Origin: Micrasema longulum
Lineage: Eukaryota; Arthropoda; Insecta; Trichoptera; Brachycentridae
NCBI GenBank assembly: GCA_022494885.1
Contig: JAGVSM010002731.1
Span: 124,001-188,000, forward strand
Direction of reading: 5' to 3'
DNA: 64,000 bases
This document shows positions 33,494-44,161 of the stretch, piece by piece. The notes beneath the pieces were generated by a model. The model saw nothing but the letters and a program-made list of their open reading frames with translations. It was not told the DNA's origin and did not search any database. Each line of letters opens with the position of its first letter. Positions within the stretch are counted from its first letter, which is position 1. Position numbers and translations under genes: made by a program.

Positions 33494-33953
33494 ATTATAA
33501 TAATAAAAATACTTTATAGTTTTATTCCACTTTTTTTGTAATTTTTTTATAAATATTTTTTTTTAACAGTGACCGGGTTTTGTCGTGACCGACATCGTCA
33601 GACTGGTGGGAGACTAAACAAATGTCTATGTTATATACAAGTGCAAGCAGGGGTTGTAAATCATGATTTTATATAATTATGTAAATAAAATAATTTAAAT
33701 TAAAATCATATTCTTTTAATTGTTATTACCATATATTTAAATGATTTTAATTTAAATTATTTTATTAACATAATTATATAAAATCATGATTTATAAAACC
33801 CCTCTTGTACTTGTATAAAACATAGAAACTTGTTAAGTCTCCCACTAGTCTGACAATGTCAGTCACGACGAAACCCGGTCACTGGTAAAAAAATTATAAA
33901 ACAATTTTAAATAAAAGTGGAATGAAACTATCAAGTATTTTTTATTATTATCA
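33494..33953. mobile_element. Giant inverted repeat with Penelope-like terminal motif
   Basis: The arms 33494-33709 and 33741-33953 are imperfect reverse complements over about 215 bp, separated by a 31-bp A+T-rich loop. Each arm carries GTGACCGGGTTTTGTCGTGA or its diverged complement. Read outward, the right arm has CTGA (33850-33853), a GTC...GAC stem and GAAAC (33870-33874), followed by CCGGTCAC. This is the CTGAnGA-stem-GAAA order of a hammerhead core. The outer text AAGTGGAA ... AAGTATTTTTT is also shared with the 44-kb foldback. No coding sequence is inside. Confidence 0.75.
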
Positions 33954-34350
33954 GTATATTATATGTTAAAACTATAAAATATTTACTGATCTAAACCAAA
34001 TGATTCTAGTTAGTACCTTCATATATATAAAAGTAGTATTATGTACCACAAAGAAGACACAAAAAACCACTTTTTTTTTTCAAAATAAAACATGGTTAGC
34101 AAAATTTAATTATTCAATTATATTTACATAATTTTTTACAATTTAAAATATGTTTTCCGTATAATGGCTAGAATTAAAATAATATAAATGATGTTACTAT
34201 TAGTAATTGTATTGTTTGAAATTTTTTAAATGTTCCACATCCTTTCCCGATGTATATACGAATGGTTTTTTTTTATTGGAAAAAAATATGGCATCATATT
34301 ATTACCATATGTTTTGAAAGGTTTTTTGAACCGTTGCTGAATAAATAAAT
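33954..34350. other. Non-coding, nothing recognised
   Basis: A+T-rich spacer. Confidence 0.45.
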
Positions 34351-34865
34351 ATGTCGCCCCAGAAAAGTTAAATCAGCCACTGAACTAAGCCGCTAGTCAG
34401 TTCATTAAATGCCAGCATTCAACAGAATGGCCAGGGCGTTCGTTGAATGAACGTTGAACGAAAGGGTTGATCGTCGCTTAGCCTGTTTAATTTTAATAAA
34501 AAAATATCAATAGTTTTATATTTTTAATTTATTTGTTATGTAATGTTAGGTTATGTTGAGATAGGTTTGGTTGTGTTTAATGATTTGAAAAGAAAACTTT
34601 TTCTTACTTAACTCAATCCTTAATTCAACTTTATAATTAATCCTAAATTAACTTTAAAAAATATTGAACTAAAGCCAACCTATCCTAACCTAACCTAACC
34701 CGGCGGCTTTTGGTTCGGCCGTTTCAAAATAGCTTGCTTACAACCAACACGTTAAACGTTGCGTTATCTTAATTCATTCAACAAACAGCCTAGCCACTCA
34801 TGTAAATACCGACATTTAATGAACAGCCTAGCCGATCTGTTGAGTGGGTGATTAAGCGGCGACAT
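34351..34865. mobile_element. Long-TIR foldback/MITE starting ATGTCGCC
   Basis: The left end ATGTCGCC is mirrored by GGCGACAT at 34858-34865. Inward, GTTCATTAAATG and CGTTGAATGAA-type text recur inverted (GTTCATTAAATGTCGG and TTTGTTGAATGAATTAAG on the opposite strand), which implies diverged arms of roughly 110 bp. The interior has CCTAACCTAACCTAACCC at about 34683-34700. No frame of note and no clear target duplication. Confidence 0.6.
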
Positions 34866-36146
34866 GTTCATTAAAAATATATGTTTTTTTGCAATTCCCA
34901 CTATGTAAAAAAAATAAAATTATAGTATTTGAAGCACTAACTTTATAATTTAAATATAACTACGTATTTTACTTTGTGCAAAATCACTCAATTAGTTTTA
35001 CAAAGTAAATATGTAATTATGTTACTTGAAAGAAAAAAACATATTTTTTACAATAATGGGAAGGAAAGTCTAACAATGATATTTTTTATTTTGTCTTTTA
35101 ATAAATATTTTTAAAATTACATATAAACTTGCCCAGTTATAAAAATGCGGTATAAAAAGAATTATAAATATTTATTTAAACTTTTTCTTTAAATATTTTG
35201 CATTCCTGACTTTATTTTTCGTTTATTTTATAAAAAAAGCATATAAATTATTTATGTTTATGATCGCGTATGCATAAGTTTACTATGCATTTTATCATTT
35301 AATAAATAAAGGTAACCTAACGGTCATTTCTTCTAAACTCCACAGATTGAAAACAAAGTCTATGAAAAACGGTTTGCATCCTCCTTTTATGCCTGTATTT
35401 TTTTTTATCGTTTATCAATAAAAACTTATTTTAAAGTTTTCCGGAAGCATGTGTTCGGTTTCGAGTTTGCTTCATAAAACTCGATGCATCTTTTGACAGT
35501 AACACTTTGGATTTATGCGGTTCTCTTCTTCACGATACTCCTGCCATGAGATCATATCCATGGTTATGTTATGGTTATTACCAAAAGCGATGCGATTGTC
35601 GATTTTACATAGCTATAAAACCGATAGCTGAAGATAATTTCTGTAAGTGTAGCTTACATAGACATCGGTAACAATGTTCAGTGTTCCCCCTGTACTTAAA
35701 TTGAACTTGCATATTATTGCTCGTTATAAGATCGATAAAAATGAAATAGAAAATTTCAGCGGAAAGGAAAAAAATCCATATCTTACGACATAGAAAACCT
35801 GATATATTTTAAGGAGCGATTGCTACCCTAATTTCACGATAAGTAATAAAAAAAACATGAAATGAAAAAAATGTGTATTTTACACATTCTACTTTTAAAG
35901 GAGTATTTGAGCGTAGCATTTTATAAACCTACACAATTACAATATTTTGAACTAAGTTTTGCATCTATCTACTGAAAAATGGCACATAAATTTAGCAATG
36001 AATTAAACCCTAATGATATACTACTATTTTGCTTTTCAATATCGAAATTTAAAGAAATGCTTTTACTAACGGCATAATAATTTATAGGGTCATTTAGCCA
36101 TTTTGTGTTCGAGTCCCACTATTGTTGTTTTGGTATTATTTAAGTA
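34866..36146. other. Non-coding, nothing recognised
   Basis: A+T-rich DNA. The stretch 35500-35680 is slightly GC-richer, without a recognisable motif set. Confidence 0.45.
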
Positions 36147-36365
36147 CAGTAAAACTCCAATTATCCGGATCAACGAGTGCCAGATTAAATTGCTTTTGAA
36201 ATAATACAGCGAATTGGAATTACATTAAAAACTTACTTAAACCTGTCCAGCAAAGTTAATTGCATAGTTTAATTAAAATTAAAATTCTTGATTCTTTATT
36301 TTCTGCTAACGGTCAGGGTATTTGATGTCAGGAAGACAGGAGTTCGGATAAACCAAGTTTTTCGG
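36147..36365. mobile_element. Tigger-like MITE
   Basis: The left end CAGTAAAACTCCAATTATCC follows a TA and matches the CAGTA(G/A)AACCTCGATTATCCG start of Tigger/pogo elements. The right end TTCGGATAAACCAAGTTTTT, then CGG, is its degraded complement. At about 219 bp it has no coding room. Confidence 0.5.
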
Positions 36366-37274
36366 TGTGCGTTTTTTTTTATTTGCATTTTTGTATTTGT
36401 TTATTTTGTATAGTATTTTATTTCGCAGTTAACAAATATAAACATACTTACTTATGTTTATTATTTCCAAAAATAAAAATATCCGCTGAGGGGGTTTAAA
36501 ATATTATACAAATATAAATGTAAAATAAATGCATGTATTTTTTTTTTAATAAATATAATTTGCGTTTTTTATTTTTTATTATTATTTTTTATTTTATTTG
36601 TTTATTTTTCCAGACATATATTATTAACATAGAAAAATAATTACAAAAATACACTTTAGAAAAATACATCTTAAAATAAAGCTATAACATGAATTGGAAA
36701 AAATACCCACAAAAACTACAGCGTCTGATCGTGGGCCATTCCTTTTTTAATTATTAAAAAGTTTATAACACATATATATGGTATGACATGACCATGAAAA
36801 GAAAAGAAATGAAAAATAAAAGAAAAACCAAATTAACATATGCTGAAATCACGAAAATATTATTTATTTGCAGTATGCATTTATTTTTTTATTTTTTTTT
36901 CTAAGAATATGTCTATCTTTCATGCAATGACACGATTGATTTTTATAACTTTGTAAATAACTAATAAGTGCAAGAATCCGCAAATTAAGATCACTCAAAT
37001 AAAATATATTATAACTGATACAGAATACTCCTGGGTGATAAAGAATCACAATACACTTGCTGAGACGGTCAGTACCTCATCGCGATAGAACAAGGTAATG
37101 CCACTCACAGTGAGTTTGTTACATTTTGATCTGAGTTCAGGGGGTAAATTATAACATGGCAACTTTTATGGCAAATGTGATTTAAATGTAAGGAAAATTT
37201 TCTTTTAGGCGTAAATAAACGCTTTTGAAAATGGGAAACGATTTGTGTAAGAGCGGAATTCAAGCCACGACATT
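36366..37274. other. Non-coding, nothing recognised
   Basis: Low-complexity A/T tracts dominate. Confidence 0.45.
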
Positions 37275-37560
37275 TCACCATTTTATGTGAATTATTTTCA
37301 GGTATTGCCTAGTAGGTGAAATAACTACCTGATTAATCTTACACATATCAATGAAAGAAGAACAAATGGAATAGTGTAAGAAATATGTTTGTTGAAACCT
37401 TGACAAAATGATGAATGTTACATTGTGTGTAAAGTAGCCACTTGACAGGTCATAAACTCTGTAAATGCCCAGACCTCCATATTCCCTTCTCAAATATAGT
37501 TTCCCTTTCTGTTGCAAAAAAACAAGATCTTAATAAACTCCCTGGAGAGTGAAATCAAGC
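37275..37560 (+). repeat. R-A repeat, diverged unit
   Basis: TTTTCAGGTATTGCCTAGTA, AATGATGAATGTTACATTG, TGTGTAAAGTAGCCACTTGA, CAGGTCATAAACTCTGTAAA and CTTAATAAACTCCCTGG align with 25340-25420 followed by 25080-25240. It covers both the less conserved leader and the conserved core. Confidence 0.7.
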
Positions 37561-38244
37561 CTGTTTTCGGCGTTTACAGAATTTTCATGTAAGGTACATA
37601 GCACTATTGGTTATTATTGAAACTAAAATATATTTTTAAAATACTTAGATTTACATCGAATACTTACACAGCAATCAACCGTGGGTATATTTTCCAGCAT
37701 AGCATCCCCAGCTAATGTGATTATTCGGAAATCCGTTAATACCAAAAAAGTCAAATGTCCCACCATAAGTGACTTTTCATTACATTATCCATTCTAATTT
37801 ATCCGGGTGTAAAGCGGGGAGCGAAAATCGCCATTTGGAAATTTGAATAAAATCCAGAGGGATATGCGAAGCGAATGATAGAGTAATATTTAAGTGAAAA
37901 CATATTTGGGATTGAAAGAGGATATTGTACGGCCAGCTGACGCCAGGAGTCCGACTAACAGCTGTGGATGGTCATTTGAAGTCCAGTGGTGAAATTTAAA
38001 ACTTACAGTGACTAAATATTATCGTTTCATAGAGATTGCTAGTTATCAGAAGGATTGTGGAATGTCTGTGTATGGACGAATCAATAATATTGTTATGTGT
38101 GAGAAATAAAACCAAAATCTTAAACGTGTATTTGCCTCGATCTCTACTTTTAGGAAAAAACCCTGAAAAAGGTAATCGAGTGGAGAAATATCCGGTCCTA
38201 ATATATGTACGAGTAGGTATAAGATAATTAATTTGTATTACGCT
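37561..38244. other. Non-coding; GC-richer 37700-38000
   Basis: No protein is recognised. The segment 37700-38000 is less A+T-rich and contains CAGCTG, TGATTATTCG and GGCCAGCTGACGCC. It may be unique host DNA. Confidence 0.3.
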
Positions 38245-38335
38245 TCAAGTGCCAGTCCGGGTACTGTGTACCGGGTACAATGAAATTTTTCAGTGTAATA
38301 CAAAATTTAAAACAATAAAATACTTTTGGTGAACA
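38245..38335 (-). mobile_element. SINE-1 body fragment
   Basis: ATTACGCTTCAAGTGCCAGT, then CCGGGTAC and AATGAAATTTTTCAGTGTAA, match the SINE-1 body on the minus strand. The head is missing. Confidence 0.5.
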
Positions 38336-38879
38336 TGAAAGAAAACAACAATACAAAGAATACTGGTGAAAAAACAAACTCCCACCCGGATGCGGGGCGC
38401 AAAATAGCGGGGGGGCTTCTACGATATTATTGAGCGGAGTGGACTGTAATTAAGTTTAATGAAAATAAGTGAGTATCCTTGATATGCGGTATGCAGTGTC
38501 AATCGGTCACAACTCCAACAAATGAGATGGATTAAAAAGAGATGCCACTAACTTTATCTTTGTTCTTGACGGACTTGTCGAATCCGACTTAATACTTTCG
38601 AGCGGCACTAACATGAAAGCAGGCCTTGATATGGAGCCCAACACTGATGGTTGGTGGAAACAAAGTTTTGAAATACGGCACACACGTTCAACGAAATAAA
38701 CGCGCGAAATACGACACGAGGTCTTTAGGTGGCGGGTGTTCAAAGGATACTGAGATGGGAAGTGAACAGTGGTTGTGGGAAAAAATGATGTAGAAGTTGT
38801 GACAATACTTAACCAATGCATACCGCATAATTCGCAAGAAATTACAAAAGCAACAAAACGAAATACTAAAAAACACACA
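38336..38879. other. Possible unidentified protein relic
   Basis: Near 38541-38690 the plus strand reads ATNFIFVLDGLVESDLILSS, then GTNMKAGLDMEPNTDGWWKQ, before a stop. The composition is protein-like, but the family was not identified. It may belong to the retrotransposon fragment that follows. Minus-strand frames here are probably shadows. Confidence 0.25.
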
Positions 38880-39275
38880 TAATCTAGACTACCTTACGCC
38901 AATCGTAGAACCCTATAAAAACATAAATAACCTAGACATAAACGGCTTGAGAAAACAAGAAACATTTAAGTTCATCCACAAAATAACACAAATACACATA
39001 AAGGACGATGACATCTCGCTGACTACAGTAACTGATATATAAAATACAACACGAGAAGATCACAACACTACCACAGAGCTAAAACAAAAACAAGCAATAC
39101 CGACTTATGAACGGTAGACTTAAAGTGTACGATGACTTACCTCACAATATCAAAATAGCGACTACTCAGAAATCTAAAAATGAATTTTAATTATCTGATA
39201 AAAACCAATAAATTTACCTAATGATGTATAATTATAAACCGTTTGGTTTCTTATTAAATAATAAATAAAATACAA
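38880..39275 (+). mobile_element. Non-LTR RT C-terminal fragment and tail
   Basis: It reads NLDYLTPIVEPYKNINNLDI, then QETFKFIHKITQIHIKDDD, a stop, NTTREDHNTTTEL, a stop or shift, RLKVYDDLPHNIKIATTQKS, and KNEF before the end. The 'NTRxxxN ... KVYxDLPxxIK..TTxKSFK' pattern is the usual non-LTR C-terminus. A short A+T tail follows. Three disruptions were seen. Confidence 0.72.
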
Positions 39276-39279
39276 AATC

Positions 39280-39440
39280 ATATACAGAGGATCGAATTCA
39301 GGACTACAAACATGGAAATGCGCTAATCACTACTCTTAGAGGCGGATTTATCTCCCCTCAATTTATTTTTTCAGGATTCTTACCTAAGTGTAGCTAACGA
39401 GTCGAACTCGTCCAGGGGTCTGGTTCTATTTTACACATAA
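39280..39440 (-). mobile_element. SINE-1 head with 5' leader
   Basis: On the minus strand AGAACCAGACCCCTGGACGA, then GTTAGCTACACTTAGGTAAG, AATCCTGAAAAAATAAATTG and CCGCCTCTAAGAGTAGTGA lead into a worn tRNA-like head ending near 39285 (GAATTCGATCCTC). It has the same leader as at 17690 and 47590. Confidence 0.6.
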
Positions 39441-39516
39441 TTCATACGCGCTGACATATAAATATTATAGTGGCATATAATTACAAGGTGTGTGTATTGG
39501 ATCAGATTCCTAAATA

Positions 39517-39899
39517 GGGAAATATTACTTTTTTAAATATTTTCAAGGTATAAAAAGTCCATAAAATAATAAAGGTACTGTAGCATAAAACATATTTTTA
39601 AATTTGTAATTTTGAATTGACCGCAAAAACTGTCACTGCAATGGCCACGCCCCTGATACGTCACGATTCATGTTGGTTTTAAATTTTGTTTTTGACTGTT
39701 TAAATTTTTATAGAACGTCTTCACGATTATTGTCGTCACATATCGCGTTTTTCTTGTGACATATTTTTTTACAATTTCTTTTAAGTTATTTATGAAAACA
39801 TTTCTCTACAATATCCATATTGATTTTGAAAATACAATTCATCATTCTAAATCCATTTCGTATATTTTTATCGGTATTCGTATTATGTGATATTTCCCT
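39517..39899 (+). mobile_element. MITE family B, complete copy with TA flanks
   Basis: The ends are GGGAAATATTAC and GTGATATTTCCC, 11 of 12 matching. TA lies directly outside both (39515-39516 and 39900-39901). It is 383 bp long, nearly equal to the 385-bp copy at 62855-63239. The interior shares GCCACGCCCCTGATACGTC and CATATTGATTTTGAAAATAC with the other copies. TA duplication fits a Tc1/mariner-type mobiliser. Confidence 0.85.
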
Positions 39900-40149
39900 A
39901 TTGTTGGGCTGACCTGGTAGTTGTTTTTATCATTTCACATTTTTATAAGTTTATACATTTGTTTTGAGGTATTTGTTAATTTTCTTTAATCCTTTGAAGA
40001 TTGCATCCTAAAAATACGATGGTGGTTCTCTAAATGCTTTATTGCTGTCCTTAATAATTGAAGCACGTACATTAACAACATGTGATCCATGGATTATTAT
40101 GATCCTGGTGCAACAATCCTTTGGTAGTATTATATTTCAATAGCCAGGG

Positions 40150-40470
40150 AAACAAAATGGCTTCCAGAATAGGAGTACAGCGCCAACGGTGTTCTATGGC
40201 GTCACGGCGACCGAGCCGGGCTACAACAGTATCGGATTAAATGCCATTAAATCAATATGGTCTGTAAACTGTTTGCGGGAACAATGCTTACACACTGATT
40301 AATTAACGGGGGCCGTCACATTAATTGATGGTTATACATGCACCTACCTATTTACCGAGTAGGGCCTGTGTCGTGTGTACACTGCCGACTTGCTTTAGGC
40401 GTGATTAGCCAAGACTGTAAACTCAAATGGCACAGTCCTCCGTAGCAGGGCGCTCGCGATAATTTTGTTA
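40150..40470. promoter_or_regulatory. GC-richer non-repetitive island, enhancer-like
   Basis: It contrasts with its A+T-rich flanks and matches no repeat in the window. It has GATTAATTAAC, ACATTAATTGATGG, GGATTAAATG and GTGATTAGCC, which resemble homeodomain sites including Otx/K50-type TAATC. No translation on either strand was recognised. An enhancer role is a guess from composition and motifs. Confidence 0.3.
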
Positions 40471-40539
40471 TTATTCTAGAAATGTGTTTAATTTTATTTT
40501 ATTTCATGTATTTTTTTATTTATTGTATTTATTATATTC

Positions 40540-41262
40540 ATTTTATTTATTTATTTTATTTTATTTATTTAATTTTTATTTTTTTATTTTTTTATTTTTT
40601 TATTTTTTTATTTATTTATTTAATTAAATTAATGTATTTTGTTTATTTTGTCTATTTTATTTATATTATTTTTTTTCTTTGTTTTATTTATGTTGTTCAA
40701 TTTGTTTATTTTATTTTTTTTGTTTTATTTATTTTAATTATCTTATTTATCTTATTTATTTTATTTATTGTATTTATTTTATCTATTTTATGTATTTTAT
40801 GTATTTTATTTATTTTATTTATTTATTTTATTTATTTTATTTATTTTATTTATTTTATTTGGTACTTTATTTATTTTATTTATTTTATTTATTTTATTTA
40901 TTTTATTTATTTTATTTATTTTATTTATTTTATTTATTTATTTATTTTATTTATTTTATTTATTTTATTTATTTTATTTATTTTATTTATTTTATTTATT
41001 TTATTTATTTTATATATTTTTATTTATTTTATTTATTTTATTTATTTTTTATTTATATTATTTATATGTTTTATTTATTTTATTTATTTTATTTATTTTA
41101 TTTATTTTATTTATTTTATTTATTTTATTTATTTTTATTTATTTTATTTATTTTATTTATTTTATTTATTTTATTTATTTTATTTATTTTATTTATTTTA
41201 TTTATTTTATTTATTTTATTTATTTTATTTATTTTATTTATTGTATTTATTGTATTTATTTT
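40540..41262. repeat. 9-bp minisatellite, unit TTTATTTTA
   Basis: About 720 bp of TTTATTTTA-type units, most regular at 40860-41250, with variants TTTATTTTTA, TTTATTGTA and TTTGGTACT. The unit is 9 nt and has no stop in any plus-strand frame, so all three frames stay open and read repeats of FIL, LFY or YFI. No encoded protein is implied. Confidence 0.93.
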
Positions 41263-41600
41263 TTGATTTTTTTAAATTTTATTTATTTTAATCATTTTTT
41301 TTTTTTTTTTAAATGTTTACTTTATTTATCTGATTTTATATTAAATACGGCAAAATTACTTTTTACAGAACTTATTTTGTTTAATTATTTTGTTTTTAAA
41401 ACGCACATTACTTTTTACCCTCGATTTAAAAACAAAAATCAAATTAAAAAAATATACAACATATTCAATAGAAGTTTAAAACAATTTAAAAATAAATTAA
41501 AAATCAAACTAAATAATAAAACATTGTAAAGGATAAATATAACAAGAAAATTATTAAGTACTGTTTCATAAAATATAATAATTATACTAAAGGTTTCATT
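41263..41600. other. Non-coding flank between minisatellite and RT fragment
   Basis: A+T-rich. Part may be the 3' UTR of the minus-strand RT fragment that ends at 41602. Confidence 0.35.
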
Positions 41601-41601
41601 A

Positions 41602-41825
41602 CTATTCACCATCTATGAAAAAGTTAAATAGGTTTAATTTATAAGAACAATACCTTGCACTTAATATGTCTGATACGTGGGAATAACTATTGCCGAGTTC
41701 GAGGAGTCTATTCAATACGGCATTACAAGTATTCACTGTCCGCGAATTGTTGCTATAAAACGGTTCTGGCACCCTGAAGTTGATGAGAGATAACAGTTCT
41801 GGGCAACCCCATATTGAATTTGCAA
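41602..41825 (-). mobile_element. Non-LTR RT extreme C-terminus, uninterrupted
   Basis: About 72 codons without a stop read GCPELLSLINFRVPEPFYSN, then NSRTVNTCNAVLNRLLELGN, SYSHVSDILSARYCSYKLNL, and FNFFIDGE before the stop at 41602-41604. The 'PELLSLINFRVP ... R..N..N.L......DI' pattern is a standard RT C-terminus. It has no start codon because it is a truncated end, not a gene. Confidence 0.72.
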
Positions 41826-42049
41826 TTTTAAATTAATTTAATAAATCTTTAAGTTTTGACAAATCTAATGTTTTTAATATGTTTGTTGGTAAGAATAATA
41901 ACTTTTTTTATGCAAAATAGAATCAGAAGATATTGCTACAACGCCAAAATATCCGGGTTAAATTAATAAAATTGACGTCACATATTTTTTAAAAATGGGT
42001 TACAACACCGCAATTCTTATATCGAAAACCGAATCTGGATTTTTCATTT

Positions 42050-42875
42050 ATTTTATCATTGTTTATTTTTATTTATTTATAAATTTTATATCCATATACA
42101 GTTTACACACATATACCTAAAGGCGGGCATATTGCCTTCAAGTTATTTCTTCCTACCTACTCAACCCGTGCAATTTGAGAAAATCAGTGGTATATGAACA
42201 TATATTATGGTTAGTAAATCATATTATTTTCATTATAGAATAAAATATTGAAAAGCACATATATTTTTTAAGAAATATAAACTGACTAAATATCTACACT
42301 ATACTATAAAATAAAAGGTGGTAAAGAAGGAAGGAAAGGGGGGGGGAAAGGAAAAACTCAAATATTCAGGAAGTGACATTTTATACGTGATTATGTTAAT
42401 CGATAGTCTGATGGCAGAAGGGATTATCTGTAATTTTCAAACATGTTCAGGAGAGCTGAAATGAGACACAACTTCAAGACTTTAGTCCACACACTAAAAT
42501 ATTTAAGGGTTACATTTCAATAATAAATTACCACTCTAAATGATACTGTTTTTTTTTCTTTGTGTATTTATTGAAATATTTATTAAAACTTTGAAAAACT
42601 AAAAGTCGACAAAATTGTAGATGGTCCCTTCTGCCCTCTGACTACCGAAATAAAAAAAGGCGTCTTTGACATTAGTGGGGAGATTATTCCATAGTTGAGC
42701 AGCTACTACAGGGTATTTGAAAGGGTTATCTCGTTACTAGAACGAAGAGATAGTCCGTGTTGTGAAAGAGGTTGGAAGAACTCTCTCAGATAAACGGGCG
42801 AAGTGAGATTATTTAAAATATTGTGAAGAAGTGATAGAATGTAAATGTTTCTTCTATGCCTGATGAGTATTCACG
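42050..42875 (-). mobile_element. Non-LTR retrotransposon 3' part, same family as 3-1190
   Basis: The minus strand reads RNIYILSLLHNILNNLTSPV, then YLREFFQPLSQHGLSLRSSN, EITLSNTL, a stop, and then AAQLWNNLPTNVKDAF. It aligns with LSLLFNVLHSPNAPIYLCEK, FQRLSVHGLPLRSHSQ and RLWNNLPSTIKDV of the first element. Its 3' end near 42130 has GAAGGCAATATGCCCGCC and finishes in an AAATAAAT tail at about 42060-42085. Confidence 0.82.
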
Positions 42876-43940
42876 TTTGCGGTTAATTAAATAGTAATAA
42901 ATAACTCGTAAGTAGATATATTTAAAAAATGCACGGTGAAACAATATATTAAATTTATTTTATAGTATATACCAATAATATTTATGTTTTAAATAAGCAT
43001 TTTCGTTTGGATGTTTTTTACAAACATTCACTTTCAATTTTCCGTGAAAATTTTAGGTTTATACCAAAAAAAAAATAAAGTGTCCTCAGTACGGTTTATC
43101 CCACTAAGAACTCTGGTAAATACAAGTGCGATTTTTCTTCATATTAAATATAATAGATGAGCATATAGATATAATTTGTTTGTTTTTAGTTTGCTTATGT
43201 TGGATTATACCTAAATAATAATTTTATTTGGTTTTGTGTATATTACTCGTATTTTAGATGATTTTAATCAATAAAATATCAGTAAGGTTCCTTTGTCGGA
43301 AATCAATTTCAGTTCCAAGAATCTCACTAATTTATTGAAATAAAAATAAAACGTTTATGCAGGGATAAGCCGAAAGGTATGTTATGTAATGTATTTATTT
43401 AAGATAGTTGCAAAAATATTTTTTTGACATGTTTTTGACATATTTTTACACTCACTTTTATTTATTCCAAATTGATTACATACTGGTCAGGTGTACATAA
43501 TCAATGTTGTTAAATCGAAATCGAGTACGAAATTAAATATTTATTTCCCTTTTTGTGTTTTGAAATCAAATTAGTAACCAGATACCTACCTTTATGGAAC
43601 CTCACCAAGTAAGTCTGGTCATATTTATCGATAGGGCGCCATTGCACCTACCCCTATCATTTGTTTTAGAAAATAATTAAAATTTTCCCCTTTATGCAAT
43701 CTCTGCACTGGAGGTAGGGTGCGTCATCCCATTTCAAATATAATGCAACCCTTTATTGAGAGAGCATCCTTATGCACATTGGGTTACTCTATATGTGTAG
43801 GTGCTTTTTACGAAAGCAAAATATTGCGTAATGCTATTAAAAATGTATTATACTGACAACTTGTATCAACCTTTGTTACTTTTGAGACCTTCAAATATTT
43901 TATAAAAATTATTTATTGACAATTCTTGATGAAATTCCAT
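42876..43940. other. Non-coding; GC-richer stretch 43600-43810
   Basis: No protein or known repeat. The stretch 43610-43810 has GCGCCATTGCACCTACCCC and GTGCGTCATCCC, with GCACCTAC and GTAGGTGC about 150 bp apart in opposite orientation. Confidence 0.35.
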
Positions 43941-44161
43941 TGTAATGATGTTTTAACTTATATTTACATATAAGCTATTAATTAAAAAAATACTTGGTAC
44001 ACTTCCACTTATTTTGTTTTACCAATTAGCGCTTTCTGTCTATCTGAAGATGCCCATTAGAGGGTGAAAGCGCTAATTGGTCAAAATAAATAAGTGGAAG
44101 TTTACCAAGTATTTTTTTAAATTAATAACTTATATGTAAGTATAAGTTATTACATCATGAC
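43941..44161. mobile_element. Foldback element, 95-bp arms, CTGA-GAAA centre
   Basis: The left arm 43941-44035 and right arm 44066-44161 are close reverse complements: both carry TACTTGGTA, ACTTCCACTTATTT and CCAATTAGCGCTTTC. The 30-bp loop begins CTGAAGATGCCC (44044-44055) and ends GGGTGAAAGCGC, so GCCC/GGGT can pair between CTGAAGA and GAAA. Related halves occur at 23288 and 54225. It is probably a non-autonomous terminal-repeat dimer. Confidence 0.8.

Noticed and set aside
33850..33885. A complete hammerhead ribozyme
   Set aside because: The CTGA and GAAA boxes and a stem II are visible and a short stem III is possible, but flanks that could form stem I were not found and the core has an extra T. 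It is reported only as hammerhead-like.
34683..34700. Interstitial telomere array
   Set aside because: Only about three CCTAA units, inside a foldback element. Too short to call an array.
36100..36120. tRNA-like box B (GTGTTCGAGTCCCA)
   Set aside because: No box A at the proper distance and no SINE body. Probably chance or a very old remnant.
38507..38878. A 123-codon minus-strand frame
   Set aside because: The plus strand here reads more protein-like text (LDGLVESDLILSS), so the minus frame is more likely its shadow.
40482..41529. Three overlapping long plus-strand frames, 195-269 codons, that look like hydrophobic proteins
   Set aside because: They are produced by a 9-nt repeat with no stop in any plus frame. 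The residue repeats FIL, LFY and YFI are the direct reading of TTTATTTTA.
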